A stretch of 64,000 nt of DNA from Roseibium alexandrii DFL-11 (GTDB lineage Bacteria; Pseudomonadota; Alphaproteobacteria; Rhizobiales; Stappiaceae): contig NZ_CM011002.1 of the NCBI RefSeq assembly GCF_000158095.2, forward strand, positions 4,072,703 to 4,136,702. The letters are read 5' to 3'. Both the position numbers and the translations under genes were made by a program. Below, one piece after another: positions 25,687 through 32,808 of the stretch (the first letter of the stretch is position 1; each line of letters starts with the position of its first letter). The notes beneath the pieces were generated by a model that was given only the letters and a program-made list of their open reading frames with translations, ran no database searches and was not told the DNA's origin.

Positions 25687-25711
25687 AATGCGCCAGGCAA
25701 AAAAAAGTTCC
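25687..25711 (-). promoter_or_regulatory. EcfG-like promoter for phyR
   Basis: On the minus strand GGAAC-N16-CATT, one mismatch from consensus. Its -35 and spacer form the left arm of the large inverted repeat shared with the nepR promoter. Confidence 0.75.
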
Positions 25712-25737
25712 AGCCAGATGGAACTTTTTTTTGCCTG
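25694..25737. repeat. 18-bp perfect inverted repeat with 8-bp centre between phyR and nepR
   Basis: Left arm CAGGCAAAAAAAAGTTCC (25694-25711) and right arm GGAACTTTTTTTTGCCTG (25720-25737) are exact complements, separated by 8 bp. Each arm contains a whole EcfG -35 element plus most of the spacer. It thus forms two mirror-image promoters with an 8-bp gap. A stress-regulator docking on both faces, or a mirrored duplication, could explain it. Confidence 0.93.
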
Positions 25738-25744
25738 ACACGTT
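25720..25744 (+). promoter_or_regulatory. EcfG-type promoter for nepR-ecfG
   Basis: GGAAC-N16-CGTT, exact consensus, 49 bp upstream of the nepR ATG. It gives EcfG auto-activation. Confidence 0.85.
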
Positions 25745-25793
25745 TCTGCTACAATTCACATGCCACTGAAGCTGCAAATATCGGGAATTAGCC

Positions 25794-26015
25794 ATGCCAA
25801 CCAAAAACTTACCGGATCAGGCGCTTGCCGGCTCTGGTATCATCCGGCCGAACATGGGCGCAAAGACCAAGGAAGACTGGATCGGTAATCAGCTGAAACA
25901 GGTCTACGACGAAGCCCTTTCGGAAGACGTTCCCGATGACATGCTTGAGCTCCTGTCCGCGCTTGATGATGCCGATCAGTCTGATGGCAACTCCGGTGGG
26001 GAGGCGCAGGGATGA
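25794..26015 (+). CDS. nepR: NepR, anti-sigma factor of EcfG
   Basis: A 73-residue NepR-family protein. The helical core DWIGNQLKQVYDEALSEDVPDDMLELLSAL, cited as LKQVYDEALSEDVPDD, is the sigma-binding region conserved in NepR. It sequesters EcfG until phospho-PhyR binds it. The nepR stop overlaps the ecfG ATG (ATGA), coupling inhibitor and sigma factor. The start ATG at 25794 gives MPTKNLPDQAL. Confidence 0.94.
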   Translation: MPTKNLPDQALAGSGIIRPNMGAKTKEDWIGNQLKQVYDEALSEDVPDDMLELLSALDDADQSDGNSGGEAQG

Positions 26016-26572
26016 ACAATGCAAAGTTCAAACAGGACCTGGTTGACACTATTCCGCGCCTCAGAGCGTTTGCCCGTTCCATCAGTGGCAACCGGGACCG
26101 CGCAGACGACCTGGTCCAGGAAACTCTGGCCAAAGCGATTGCCAACAAAGACAAGTTCACCGAAGGCACGAACCTGACGGCTTGGCTGATTACCATCTTG
26201 CGCAACCAGTATTATTCGGTTGGCCGGAAAATGCAGCGCGAGGTCGCTGATCCCGATGGCGAACATGCCGCAAGCCTTGAATCAAAGCCGCAGCAGGCAG
26301 GCCATTTGGAGATGAAGGACTTCCTGAGTGCATTGCAGGTCCTGCCCGATGATCAGCGCGAGGCCCTCATTCTGATTGGGGCGAGCGGCTTCTCATATGA
26401 AGAAGCGGCGGACATCTTGGGTGTGAAGCCAGGCACAGTCAAAAGCCGGGTCTCACGGGCACGTGCTCGGTTAGAGGAACTGATGAGCGGTCAGGAGAGC
26501 TTTGAGCGCTCGGAGCTCGCGGTCGCTGAATCTGCCGAACTGATCCAAAACGCTCTCTCGGCCCAACCCTAA
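26012..26572 (+). CDS. ecfG: EcfG, ECF15-type general stress sigma factor
   Basis: A 186-residue ECF sigma factor. Region 2 (about 10-75) has DDLVQETLAKAI and NLTAWLITILRN, and region 4 (about 100-155) has LPDDQREALILIGASGFSYEEAA and GTVKSRVSRARARL. The acidic linker fits the EcfG group. It directs RNA polymerase to GGAAC-N16/17-cGTT promoters, of which many lie within 16 kb here. It follows nepR with a 4-bp overlap. Confidence 0.96.
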   Translation: MNNAKFKQDLVDTIPRLRAFARSISGNRDRADDLVQETLAKAIANKDKFTEGTNLTAWLITILRNQYYSVGRKMQREVADPDGEHAASLESKPQQAGHLEMKDFLSALQVLPDDQREALILIGASGFSYEEAADILGVKPGTVKSRVSRARARLEELMSGQESFERSELAVAESAELIQNALSAQP

Positions 26573-26619
26573 CTTCAAAAAAATTCTCTCAGTTTCGCGC
26601 TACGGACAGGAGGAAAGCT

Positions 26620-27501
26620 ATGGCTCGCCAACCGGAGCGTGTTGCCGGCGAAAAGGCAGACAATAAAAGCCCGATTACCGAAGAGAGGCTCGACAACGAA
26701 GGCACGCGGCTCACCTCGGACGATCTTGCCGAGGTAGATGACCGGCTTCGTTTGAAAGCCGCCGTTGTTTACGAAATTATCCGTCAAGAAGGCGAAGAAG
26801 AGCTCGCGCGCGGACCGAAAAGTCTGTGGTGGTCGGGCATTGCAGCCGGACTCTCGATCGGGTTTTCCGTGCTCGGCGAAGCATTGTTCCGGGCCTATCT
26901 GCCTGATTCTCCTTGGCGCCATTTGGTCGAAAATCTCGGGTATGGCGTTGGATTTCTAATCGTTATCCTCGCCAGACAGCAACTCTTTACCGAAAACACG
27001 CTAACTGCGGTCCTGCCGGCAATCAGCACAGGCAAACGTCACACCTATCTGTGCGTTGCTCGTCTGTGGGCCATCGTATTCTGTGCGAATATGATCGGGA
27101 CCTTTGTCTTCGGCTCCGCGATCGCAAGCCGCTTTTTTCTGCCGCCCGAGGTTTATGACGCGGTTGGATCTCTTTCCATACACATGATGGAAATCCCGCA
27201 CCATGAAATGTTCCTGCGTGGCATACTGGCCGGGTGGATTGTCGCAACCTTGGTCTGGCTGCTGCCAAGCGCTGAAAACTCGCAGGTCGCCATCATCCTT
27301 CTCATGGCATGGCTGATCGCAGCCCTTGATCTCACACACGTGGTCGCCGGATCGGTGGAGGCAGTGTTTGCCGTCTGGATCGGTCATTCCAGTGTTTTGG
27401 ATGTTGCAGCTTTCCTGATCCCGACGCTCTTGGGTAACATCGTTGGTGGAACAGCGCTCTTTGCCTTGATTGCGCATGCGCAGGTCCGAAAAGAAATCTG
27501 A
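26620..27501 (+). CDS. Formate/nitrite transporter (FNT) family membrane protein, YfdC-like
   Basis: A 293-residue protein. A hydrophilic N terminus (about 1-65) precedes six membrane helices with FNT traits such as ARQQLFTENTL and GIAAGLSIGFSVLGE. The long N terminus resembles YfdC-like rather than FocA proteins. It may transport formate, nitrite or another small monovalent anion, and the substrate is not known. It lies 48 bp after ecfG and 17 bp before the next gene, so it is probably part of the ecfG transcript. The ATG has AGGAGG upstream. Confidence 0.88.
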   Translation: MARQPERVAGEKADNKSPITEERLDNEGTRLTSDDLAEVDDRLRLKAAVVYEIIRQEGEEELARGPKSLWWSGIAAGLSIGFSVLGEALFRAYLPDSPWRHLVENLGYGVGFLIVILARQQLFTENTLTAVLPAISTGKRHTYLCVARLWAIVFCANMIGTFVFGSAIASRFFLPPEVYDAVGSLSIHMMEIPHHEMFLRGILAGWIVATLVWLLPSAENSQVAIILLMAWLIAALDLTHVVAGSVEAVFAVWIGHSSVLDVAAFLIPTLLGNIVGGTALFALIAHAQVRKEI

Positions 27502-27518
27502 CATCAGGAGCACATCGC

Positions 27519-28820
27519 TTGGCGCTTGCTTACCAGAATAACGCGAAGGAGCAGGCGCTTTATCGCCTGATCAAAGGGTTTCTTTTCATACCGGTCTGCA
27601 TTGCACTTCTGGGCGCAGTGCTTGCCCCAATCACCTTGTTTATCGACGATAACGAGCTGCTTGCCAAAGTCTTCGATAGTCTCCGGTACAATACACTGAG
27701 TGTCGAAGGAGCGCGGAGCGTTCTTTCGACAATTGCCGGCGCGATGATGTCGGTCATCAGCTTGGTCTATTCGCTGACCCTGGTGGTCTTCACACTGGCG
27801 GCCGGCAACATTGCCCCCCGCTTGCTGGAGACATTTGCCAGCAACCGCACAACCCAGATCACCATCGGTCTTCTGGGCGCTACCTTTTTGTACGCCTTGC
27901 TTGTACTATTCGTTGTTGAGGATGGAAAAGAAGTTCGATTTTCCGTCGGTGTGTCAATTTTCCTGGCGGCGGCGAGCTTTTTCTGGCTGGTTTACTTTGT
28001 AAATGACGTGGCAGGCCGCATCCGGGTGGATGCCGAGATTGGGCGTATTCAAACATCGTTGCGCCAGTCCATTGACGCTCTTCTTGCCCATGAGCCACCT
28101 GAAAAACCATCAGACCGTCAGGAAATCCCGGACTTGCCGGTGACCAAGGTGCACGGCAAACGAAGCGGTTATGTGACTGCGATTGACATCGATTATCTGA
28201 TCGAAACAGCCAAGCATTACGATGGGTTCATTGAGGTGCTTGTGACGCCCGGAGCATTTGTGATCGAGGGCATGCCGATCGCCGAGGTGAGATGTCAGGA
28301 GGACGGCTGTGACACCGATCCCGTTCTTTTGGCGTTTCAATTCGCCAAAGCCCGGGCCCCGGAGGGAGATATTCAGTTCTCAGTTCATTTGTTGGTGGAA
28401 ATTGGCCTGAGGGCGTTGTCTCCCGGCATCAATGATTCCTACACGGCAATCAGCGCGATCGACCACTTGTCGGCGAGTTTTGCGCGTATCCTGCAACGCG
28501 GTGCCCCAAGTTCCCTTTTATGCGATGAGGATGGCGCTCCGCGTGTGTGGCTGGATCTGATTTCGGTGAAGGACATCCTGCACACTGCGATGGCCCCGCT
28601 GCGCCAATGCGCAAGATCCAACGTCCTGGTTCTGGACCATCTCATTTCAGCGCTTGGGAAAATGGCTATCGTCTGCCGTCCAGAGCACAAGGCTCTCATC
28701 AAGAGCCAGCTCTATGATATTGCCCGGGATGCAAATCTTGAGTTGAGCAGCCCTGCCGACAGATCCCAGATTGCAAACAGCCTCTGGCGAGCACAGCAGC
28801 TCAGCCAGAGTGTTTCTTGA
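27519..28820 (+). CDS. DUF2254 membrane protein
   Basis: A 433-residue protein with four membrane helices in the first 150 residues and a long soluble C-terminal part. Conserved-looking stretches include VLSTIAGAMMSVISLVYSLTLV, cited as STIAGAMMSVISL, and SPGINDSYTAISAIDHL. DUF2254 proteins are of unknown function and often occur in stress operons. It probably starts at TTG 27519 with AGGAG at good spacing, because no ATG fits before the first helix. It follows the FNT gene closely. A hairpin lies between it and the convergent DUF1328 gene. Confidence 0.83.
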   Translation: MALAYQNNAKEQALYRLIKGFLFIPVCIALLGAVLAPITLFIDDNELLAKVFDSLRYNTLSVEGARSVLSTIAGAMMSVISLVYSLTLVVFTLAAGNIAPRLLETFASNRTTQITIGLLGATFLYALLVLFVVEDGKEVRFSVGVSIFLAAASFFWLVYFVNDVAGRIRVDAEIGRIQTSLRQSIDALLAHEPPEKPSDRQEIPDLPVTKVHGKRSGYVTAIDIDYLIETAKHYDGFIEVLVTPGAFVIEGMPIAEVRCQEDGCDTDPVLLAFQFAKARAPEGDIQFSVHLLVEIGLRALSPGINDSYTAISAIDHLSASFARILQRGAPSSLLCDEDGAPRVWLDLISVKDILHTAMAPLRQCARSNVLVLDHLISALGKMAIVCRPEHKALIKSQLYDIARDANLELSSPADRSQIANSLWRAQQLSQSVS

Positions 28821-28843
28821 GGATCATAAAACGGCACAAAAAA

Positions 28844-28867
28844 GGGCGCCATTGACGCCCAGTTTTT
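28844..28867. terminator. Bidirectional stem-loop between DUF2254 and DUF1328 genes
   Basis: A short GC-rich stem GGGCG/CGCCC with A residues on the left and five T on the right lies between two convergent genes. Confidence 0.65.
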
Positions 28868-28869
28868 GC

Positions 28870-29040
28870 TTAAACGCTTCTGCCGCGAACCACGTGCATG
28901 ATCGCGGAGATCACAAATAGTGCGATCGCAACAAAGAATATAAACTTTGCGATTGATACCGCAGTACCCGCAATACCACCGAAACCAAGTACTGCTGCAA
29001 CAAGTGCAACGACGAGAAACATAAGTGCCCAAGAAAGCAT
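28870..29040 (-). CDS. DUF1328 (YtjA-like) small membrane protein
   Basis: A 56-residue protein with two membrane helices, [22 protein letters not shown] and the [16 protein letters not shown] segment, cited as core [13 protein letters not shown]. Family members are found in many stress regulons and their function is unknown. The ATG at 29040 is preceded by AGGAGG. A perfect EcfG-type promoter is about 32 bp upstream. Confidence 0.92.
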   Translation of the reverse strand: MLSWALMFLVVALVAAVLGFGGIAGTAVSIAKFIFFVAIALFVISAIMHVVRGRSV

Positions 29041-29071
29041 TGTATCCTCCTGCGTTGAATAACAAACTTTC

Positions 29072-29096
29072 AACGCCTGAGAATGAATTCAGTTCC
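29072..29096 (-). promoter_or_regulatory. EcfG-type promoter for the DUF1328 gene
   Basis: On the minus strand GGAAC-N16-CGTT, exact consensus. Confidence 0.82.
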
Positions 29097-29169
29097 ATTT
29101 CTTCTTTTGAAATTTGTGTTCCGCTTGCTCAAGCCGCTGCAGAGTTTCCTTCCCAACAACAGGTGTGAT

Positions 29170-29195
29170 GGAACCAAAAGCCCTATTGAACCGTT
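29170..29195 (+). promoter_or_regulatory. EcfG-type promoter for the PLDc_N gene
   Basis: GGAAC-N17-CGTT, exact elements with the alternative 17-bp spacer, 30 bp upstream of the ATG. Confidence 0.8.
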
Positions 29196-29225
29196 TCCAT
29201 AATGACAGAACAAGGAGTTTTAATC

Positions 29226-29411
29226 ATGGAATATGGTCTTCTCGGTTTGCTGGTCCTGATCGCGAACATTTATGCGATCATCAAAATCGTCCAGAGCGGC
29301 GCTTCTACCGGCGCAAAGATCCTTTGGATACTGGGCATCCTTATCTTCCCGGTAGTTGGCTTTATTGTCTGGCTGCTTGCCGGGCCCCGGGGCAGCGGGC
29401 AATTAGCTTAA
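29226..29411 (+). CDS. PLDc_N-type small membrane protein
   Basis: A 61-residue protein with two helices (about 3-22 and 35-54) and the family motif ILWILGILIFPVVGFIVWLL, cited as LWILGILIFPVVG. PLDc_N domains occur at the N terminus of cardiolipin-synthase-like enzymes, but here as a stand-alone protein of unknown role. The ATG at 29226 follows AAGGAG. It is flanked by an EcfG promoter and a terminator. Confidence 0.9.
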   Translation: MEYGLLGLLVLIANIYAIIKIVQSGASTGAKILWILGILIFPVVGFIVWLLAGPRGSGQLA

Positions 29412-29420
29412 GAGAAAAAA

Positions 29421-29446
29421 ACGCGCCTTGTGGGCGCGTTTTTTTT
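29421..29446 (+). terminator. Rho-independent terminator after the PLDc_N gene
   Basis: A 7-bp stem ACGCGCC/GGCGCGT, preceded by A7 and followed by T7. Confidence 0.92.
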
Positions 29447-29471
29447 GGAACTATTTCTAGATGGGTTTGTT
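29447..29471 (+). promoter_or_regulatory. Near-consensus EcfG-type promoter for the PRC-barrel gene
   Basis: GGAAC-N16-TGTT, one -10 mismatch, 51 bp upstream of the ATG. Its -35 element abuts the terminator T tract directly. Confidence 0.6.
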
Positions 29472-29522
29472 TACGGTTCGACAATCATGTCAGTTAGAAA
29501 ATTTTATGTGAAGGAGAAGATA

Positions 29523-30437
29523 ATGATCCGCAACCTTCTTGCCTCTACAGCTGTTCTGGCCATTCTGACCGCGCCAGCATTGACTCAGGATGCCGGTACT
29601 ACTTCAAAGAGTTCACAAAATGATCGCGTTATTTATGAATTTGACGTGTCGACAGTGAAGCCAGACACGGCAACAGGCTTTCTTGCCTCCAACATGATTG
29701 GTAAATCGGTCTTGAACACCTCCAGTGGTGAGGCGACAGAAATTGGCACCGTGAACGACCTGGTCTTGAGCCGTGATGGTTCGATCCGCGCGGCAATTGT
29801 CGGCGTTGGCGGGTTTCTCGGTCTCGGCGAAAAGGACGTTGCGATCGACTATGACCGTCTGTCTTTCACGGCAAAATCGGACGGTGAATTTGACGTTGTC
29901 AGCGATGTGACCCGCGCAGAGCTAGAAAATGCCGATGGTTTTGTGCGCCCGGACTACGTTCCGGAGTGGATGACGGTTTCCGCGGTTGAGACCGAGATCG
30001 ACAAAATTTCCGAGAGCGCAAAACAGACCTATGAAACGGTCCGGACCGAAGCGATTGATCCGGCGAAAAAGCGGCTCAACGAAACGATCGCATCGTGGAC
30101 GGCTGAAAAGACCCGTGTCCAGAGCAGCACTGTGTCGTCAGAAGCCTTGATTGGATCCTCTGTTCATTCCAGTGCTGATGCGAATATCGGTGAAATTTCG
30201 CAAGTGCTTTTGAACGAAGACGGCAAGGCTGAAGCCGTTGTCATCGACGTGGGCGGCTTCCTGGGGTTCAACGAGAAACCTGTTGCCGTGTCTTATGACA
30301 GCCTTCAGATGTATGAAACTGAAAACGGCGCACTTCTGGTCGTGGCACCGTTCACCAAGTCTGAACTTGAGAACGCCAAGATCTTTGAGCCAGCCGCCTA
30401 TAAGAACAATCCCGACGCTGTAACGCTGAACGGATAA
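29523..30437 (+). CDS. Secreted PRC-barrel domain protein
   Basis: A 304-residue protein with a Sec signal peptide (IRNLLASTAVLAILTAPALTQ, cited as LASTAVLAILTAPA). Two PRC-barrel copies follow: about 60-125 (IGKSVLNTSSGEATEIGTVNDLV, core IGTVNDLVLSRDG) and about 215-290 (NIGEISQVLLNEDGKAEAV). Each carries the VGGFLG motif. PRC barrels bind RNA or proteins in the cytoplasm, but periplasmic versions are common in Rhizobiales and of unknown role. The start at 29523 has AAGGAGAAG upstream. Confidence 0.88.
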   Translation: MIRNLLASTAVLAILTAPALTQDAGTTSKSSQNDRVIYEFDVSTVKPDTATGFLASNMIGKSVLNTSSGEATEIGTVNDLVLSRDGSIRAAIVGVGGFLGLGEKDVAIDYDRLSFTAKSDGEFDVVSDVTRAELENADGFVRPDYVPEWMTVSAVETEIDKISESAKQTYETVRTEAIDPAKKRLNETIASWTAEKTRVQSSTVSSEALIGSSVHSSADANIGEISQVLLNEDGKAEAVVIDVGGFLGFNEKPVAVSYDSLQMYETENGALLVVAPFTKSELENAKIFEPAAYKNNPDAVTLNG

Positions 30438-30458
30438 TCTTGATCACCAGTGAAAGAG

Positions 30459-30482
30459 CGGGCCGCACAGCGGCCCGTTTTT
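30459..30482 (+). terminator. Rho-independent terminator after the PRC-barrel gene
   Basis: An 8-bp stem CGGGCCGC/GCGGCCCG with loop ACA, followed by five T. Confidence 0.93.
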
Positions 30483-30656
30483 CGTTCACGTTCCTTAACA
30501 AACCAATGAACAGTCTGTTGAGCGTTATCTCAAAGGGACATGCAAACAAACGCTCAAACTTGCTGGCTGCTCTAGGCCGGTGGAGTGCTGGTCGGGTGAA
30601 TAGAAATCATCGCCAATCGGTCAGCCAGGGTTTCGGTTCCAAGAATTGTTTTTTGC

Positions 30657-30681
30657 GGAACGAATGCGCTCCGGCAGCGTT
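30657..30681 (+). promoter_or_regulatory. EcfG-type promoter for the YihY/BrkB gene
   Basis: GGAAC-N16-CGTT, exact consensus. It lies too close to an earlier in-frame ATG at 30684, so it favours the ATG at 30753 as true start. Confidence 0.8.
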
Positions 30682-30752
30682 TCATGTTCATGAGCAACTG
30701 CGACCAAACCCATCTTTCAGATCGAGGAAGTTCCGCGCGTTCGGTGCGAGAA

Positions 30753-31670
30753 ATGCCGCTAAAAGGCTGGATTGATATCCTTCGGCGTACCTTTGTTCAG
30801 GTTCAAGCGGACAACGTGTTTCTGATCTCCGCAGGCGTTGCTTTTTTCTTTTTGCTGGCCTTGGCGCCAGCTCTTACGGCCTTTTCGGCGATTGCCAACT
30901 TGCTGATCCCGCAAGATGCCGTACAGGATCTTGTAAATGAGGTTGGAATGATCCTGCCGGAGAGTTCCAGCCAGCTCATAAAAGACCAACTGGAAACGGT
31001 GCTCGACGAACATGACCGCCAGACGGCTCTCACGTTGAAGGCTGTCTTTGGCTTGGGCCTTTCATTTTGGGCGGCAGCCGCCGCTGTTCGGGCGATGATG
31101 ACGGCAATCACCGTCGCCTACCGGGAAGAGGAGGACCGACCGGTTTGGGAATTCCACCTCACGGCACTTGGTCTGACGATCGCGGCATTGCTGATCGGTT
31201 TGGTGGCTGTAATTGCGTTTCTTGCACTGCCAGTTGCCTTGTCGCTGTTGCCGCTGTCAGGGAGCAGTGAGTTTATCGCACGGCTCTTGCGCTGGCCGTT
31301 GCTGATCGTTGCGGTCATTACCGGTTTGTCGATCACTTACCGGTTCGCCCCGTCGCGTCGGCAGGCAAAAGCACGTTGGGTCACAGTTGGCGCCATCGCT
31401 GGCGCGCTGATGTGGATCGCCGGCTCTTTGCTCTTTACGACTTACGTTGAGAAAGTCGCCAACTACGAAGAGGTCCACGGCGCGCTGTCGTCAATTGTCG
31501 TTCTCCTGCTGTGGTTCTGGTTTTCTGCGGTCGTCGCCATCTTCGGAGCCGAACTCAATGCGGAGCTGGAACACCAAACGAGCGTTGACACCACAGTCGG
31601 CAAGGACCGCCCGATGGGCGAGCGCGGCGCATACGTCGCCGACCACTTGGCATTGGACCGCGAGGCGTGA
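30753..31670 (+). CDS. YihY/BrkB-family inner-membrane protein
   Basis: A 305-residue protein with six membrane helices. It starts MPLKGWIDILRRTFVQVQADNV. Family features include ISAGVAFFFLLALAPALTAF, cited as AGVAFFFLLALAPALTA, and the C-terminal VVLLLWFWFSAVVAIFGAELNAE, cited as FGAELNAELE. The function is unclear despite older names such as ribonuclease BN. I use the ATG at 30753 because the EcfG promoter overlaps the earlier candidate. It has weak GAG spacing. Confidence 0.87.
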   Translation: MPLKGWIDILRRTFVQVQADNVFLISAGVAFFFLLALAPALTAFSAIANLLIPQDAVQDLVNEVGMILPESSSQLIKDQLETVLDEHDRQTALTLKAVFGLGLSFWAAAAAVRAMMTAITVAYREEEDRPVWEFHLTALGLTIAALLIGLVAVIAFLALPVALSLLPLSGSSEFIARLLRWPLLIVAVITGLSITYRFAPSRRQAKARWVTVGAIAGALMWIAGSLLFTTYVEKVANYEEVHGALSSIVVLLLWFWFSAVVAIFGAELNAELEHQTSVDTTVGKDRPMGERGAYVADHLALDREA

Positions 31671-32037
31671 ATGGAAACGCCGTGGTTTCGGGCTATATAC
31701 CAACGGACAATACGGCCGCCCACTAAGCAGATGAAAAACCCAGCGCGGACCCTTATGTCTCGTGTTCTGGCGGGACGCTGGGGCGCCTACAAGACATTAC
31801 AGGTCTCGTCACATTCCCTGCGAGCATCCATGAAAGTTTTATCCACGGGCAGTTCTACCGGTCAACGGTAGTTGGCTTGCGCCATGAAAAATGATGTCCA
31901 GCGGGTCCTTTCACAGCATTTGTCGTCCTACGGGGTCATTCGCCACCGCGGGAAACTCGAGCACGCGGTGGCTGGCGATATGTCAGGATCATTGTCAGGG
32001 TCAGGTATTTGCAAAAATACTCTCAAGAAAATCGGCC
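31671..32037. other. Gene-free interval between the YihY gene and the GFA-family gene
   Basis: 367 bp without a convincing gene. Short open frames exist but lack a ribosome site and recognisable sequence. No terminator with a T tract was seen. A lone TTATCCACG is noted elsewhere and not interpreted. Confidence 0.6.
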
Positions 32038-32472
32038 TCAGCTTGAAAAAAAGACCGATGGATCGGGAGGCATTTCGTCGAAGGTTGGGATCTCGGTCCC
32101 CTCAATCGCAGCGGGGAGCGCCCGTGAGGCATAGATATTGGCGCGCGGGACGACAAAGCTTGGGTCATCGATTGTGCCTGCCCTTATCACCTTGATTGCC
32201 GGGCGTCCGGAATTGCCATTAAAGAGCTGCGAACCACAGTTGGAGCAATATTCCTTGGTCATGGTGTTGCCGCTGTCCGCCTTGTGCTGAAACCTGTCAG
32301 GGTCACCCTTTGTGATTGTCAGGTCCGCAACCTTCACAAAAACATTAGTCGCATAGCTGGCTCCGGAAGACTTTTGACAATCGGTGCAGTGACAGTTCCA
32401 CATGTTGACCGGTTTGCCAGTCACTTCGTATTGGATAGCACCACAAAGGCATCGGCCTTTAAATTCGGGCAT
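32038..32472 (-). CDS. GFA-family (Gfa/Mss4-like) zinc protein
   Basis: A 144-residue protein with the GFA zinc-binding pattern CLCGAIQY, CHCTDCQK and CSNCGS, where Cys residues bind two zinc ions. The family is named after a glutathione-dependent formaldehyde-activating enzyme, but most members have unproven functions. It may conjugate or protect against reactive aldehydes. The start at 32472 gives MPEFKGRCLCGAIQ and clears the upstream gene. It is the last gene of the aromatic catabolic cluster and lies 19 bp after a YciI-like gene. Confidence 0.9.
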   Translation of the reverse strand: MPEFKGRCLCGAIQYEVTGKPVNMWNCHCTDCQKSSGASYATNVFVKVADLTITKGDPDRFQHKADSGNTMTKEYCSNCGSQLFNGNSGRPAIKVIRAGTIDDPSFVVPRANIYASRALPAAIEGTEIPTFDEMPPDPSVFFSS

Positions 32473-32491
32473 TCCTTCTCTCCCGTGTGTT

Positions 32492-32800
32492 CTACTGGTT
32501 TGTTCGCATGTTGTTTTGCCGAACCGTAACGGCGGAGATGTGCTGCTCCGCCCAGACGCCGGCAGCTTGCAGCGGGTCATTGGCAAACATGTCTTTGATC
32601 TTTTCGCGGTTGTCCGCTTCAAGCAGGAAGAAGGAACCGCGCATGGTGGACCCATCATCTTTGGTCAGGGGACCAGAGAGCAGAACCTTTACACCGTATT
32701 TTTCCGGTTCTGTTCCCAGAAAATGCCGATGCGCTTCCAGAACCTCCAGACGAAGCCGGAGGGCATCGGGTTTATCGATTGCATAGACCACGAACTGCAT
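32492..32800 (-). CDS. YciI-like protein (dimeric alpha/beta barrel)
   Basis: A 102-residue ferredoxin-like protein of the YciI family. Motifs are AHRHFLG, GPLTKDDG and ANDPLQAAGVW, including the His/Asp pair that forms the active site in YciI relatives. TftG, which dehydrochlorinates 5-chlorohydroxyquinol in chlorophenoxyacetate degraders, belongs to this family, and this gene lies in a hydroxyquinol-type cluster. A dehalogenase or isomerase role is possible but not shown. The gene starts 8 bp after the TRAP permease gene stop. Confidence 0.85.
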   Translation of the reverse strand: MQFVVYAIDKPDALRLRLEVLEAHRHFLGTEPEKYGVKVLLSGPLTKDDGSTMRGSFFLLEADNREKIKDMFANDPLQAAGVWAEQHISAVTVRQNNMRTNQ

Positions 32801-32808
32801 GGCGGATC

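Noticed and set aside
31839..31847. TTATCCACG resembling a DnaA box
   Set aside because: A single imperfect copy with no other boxes, no A+T-rich unwinding region and no replication genes near it.
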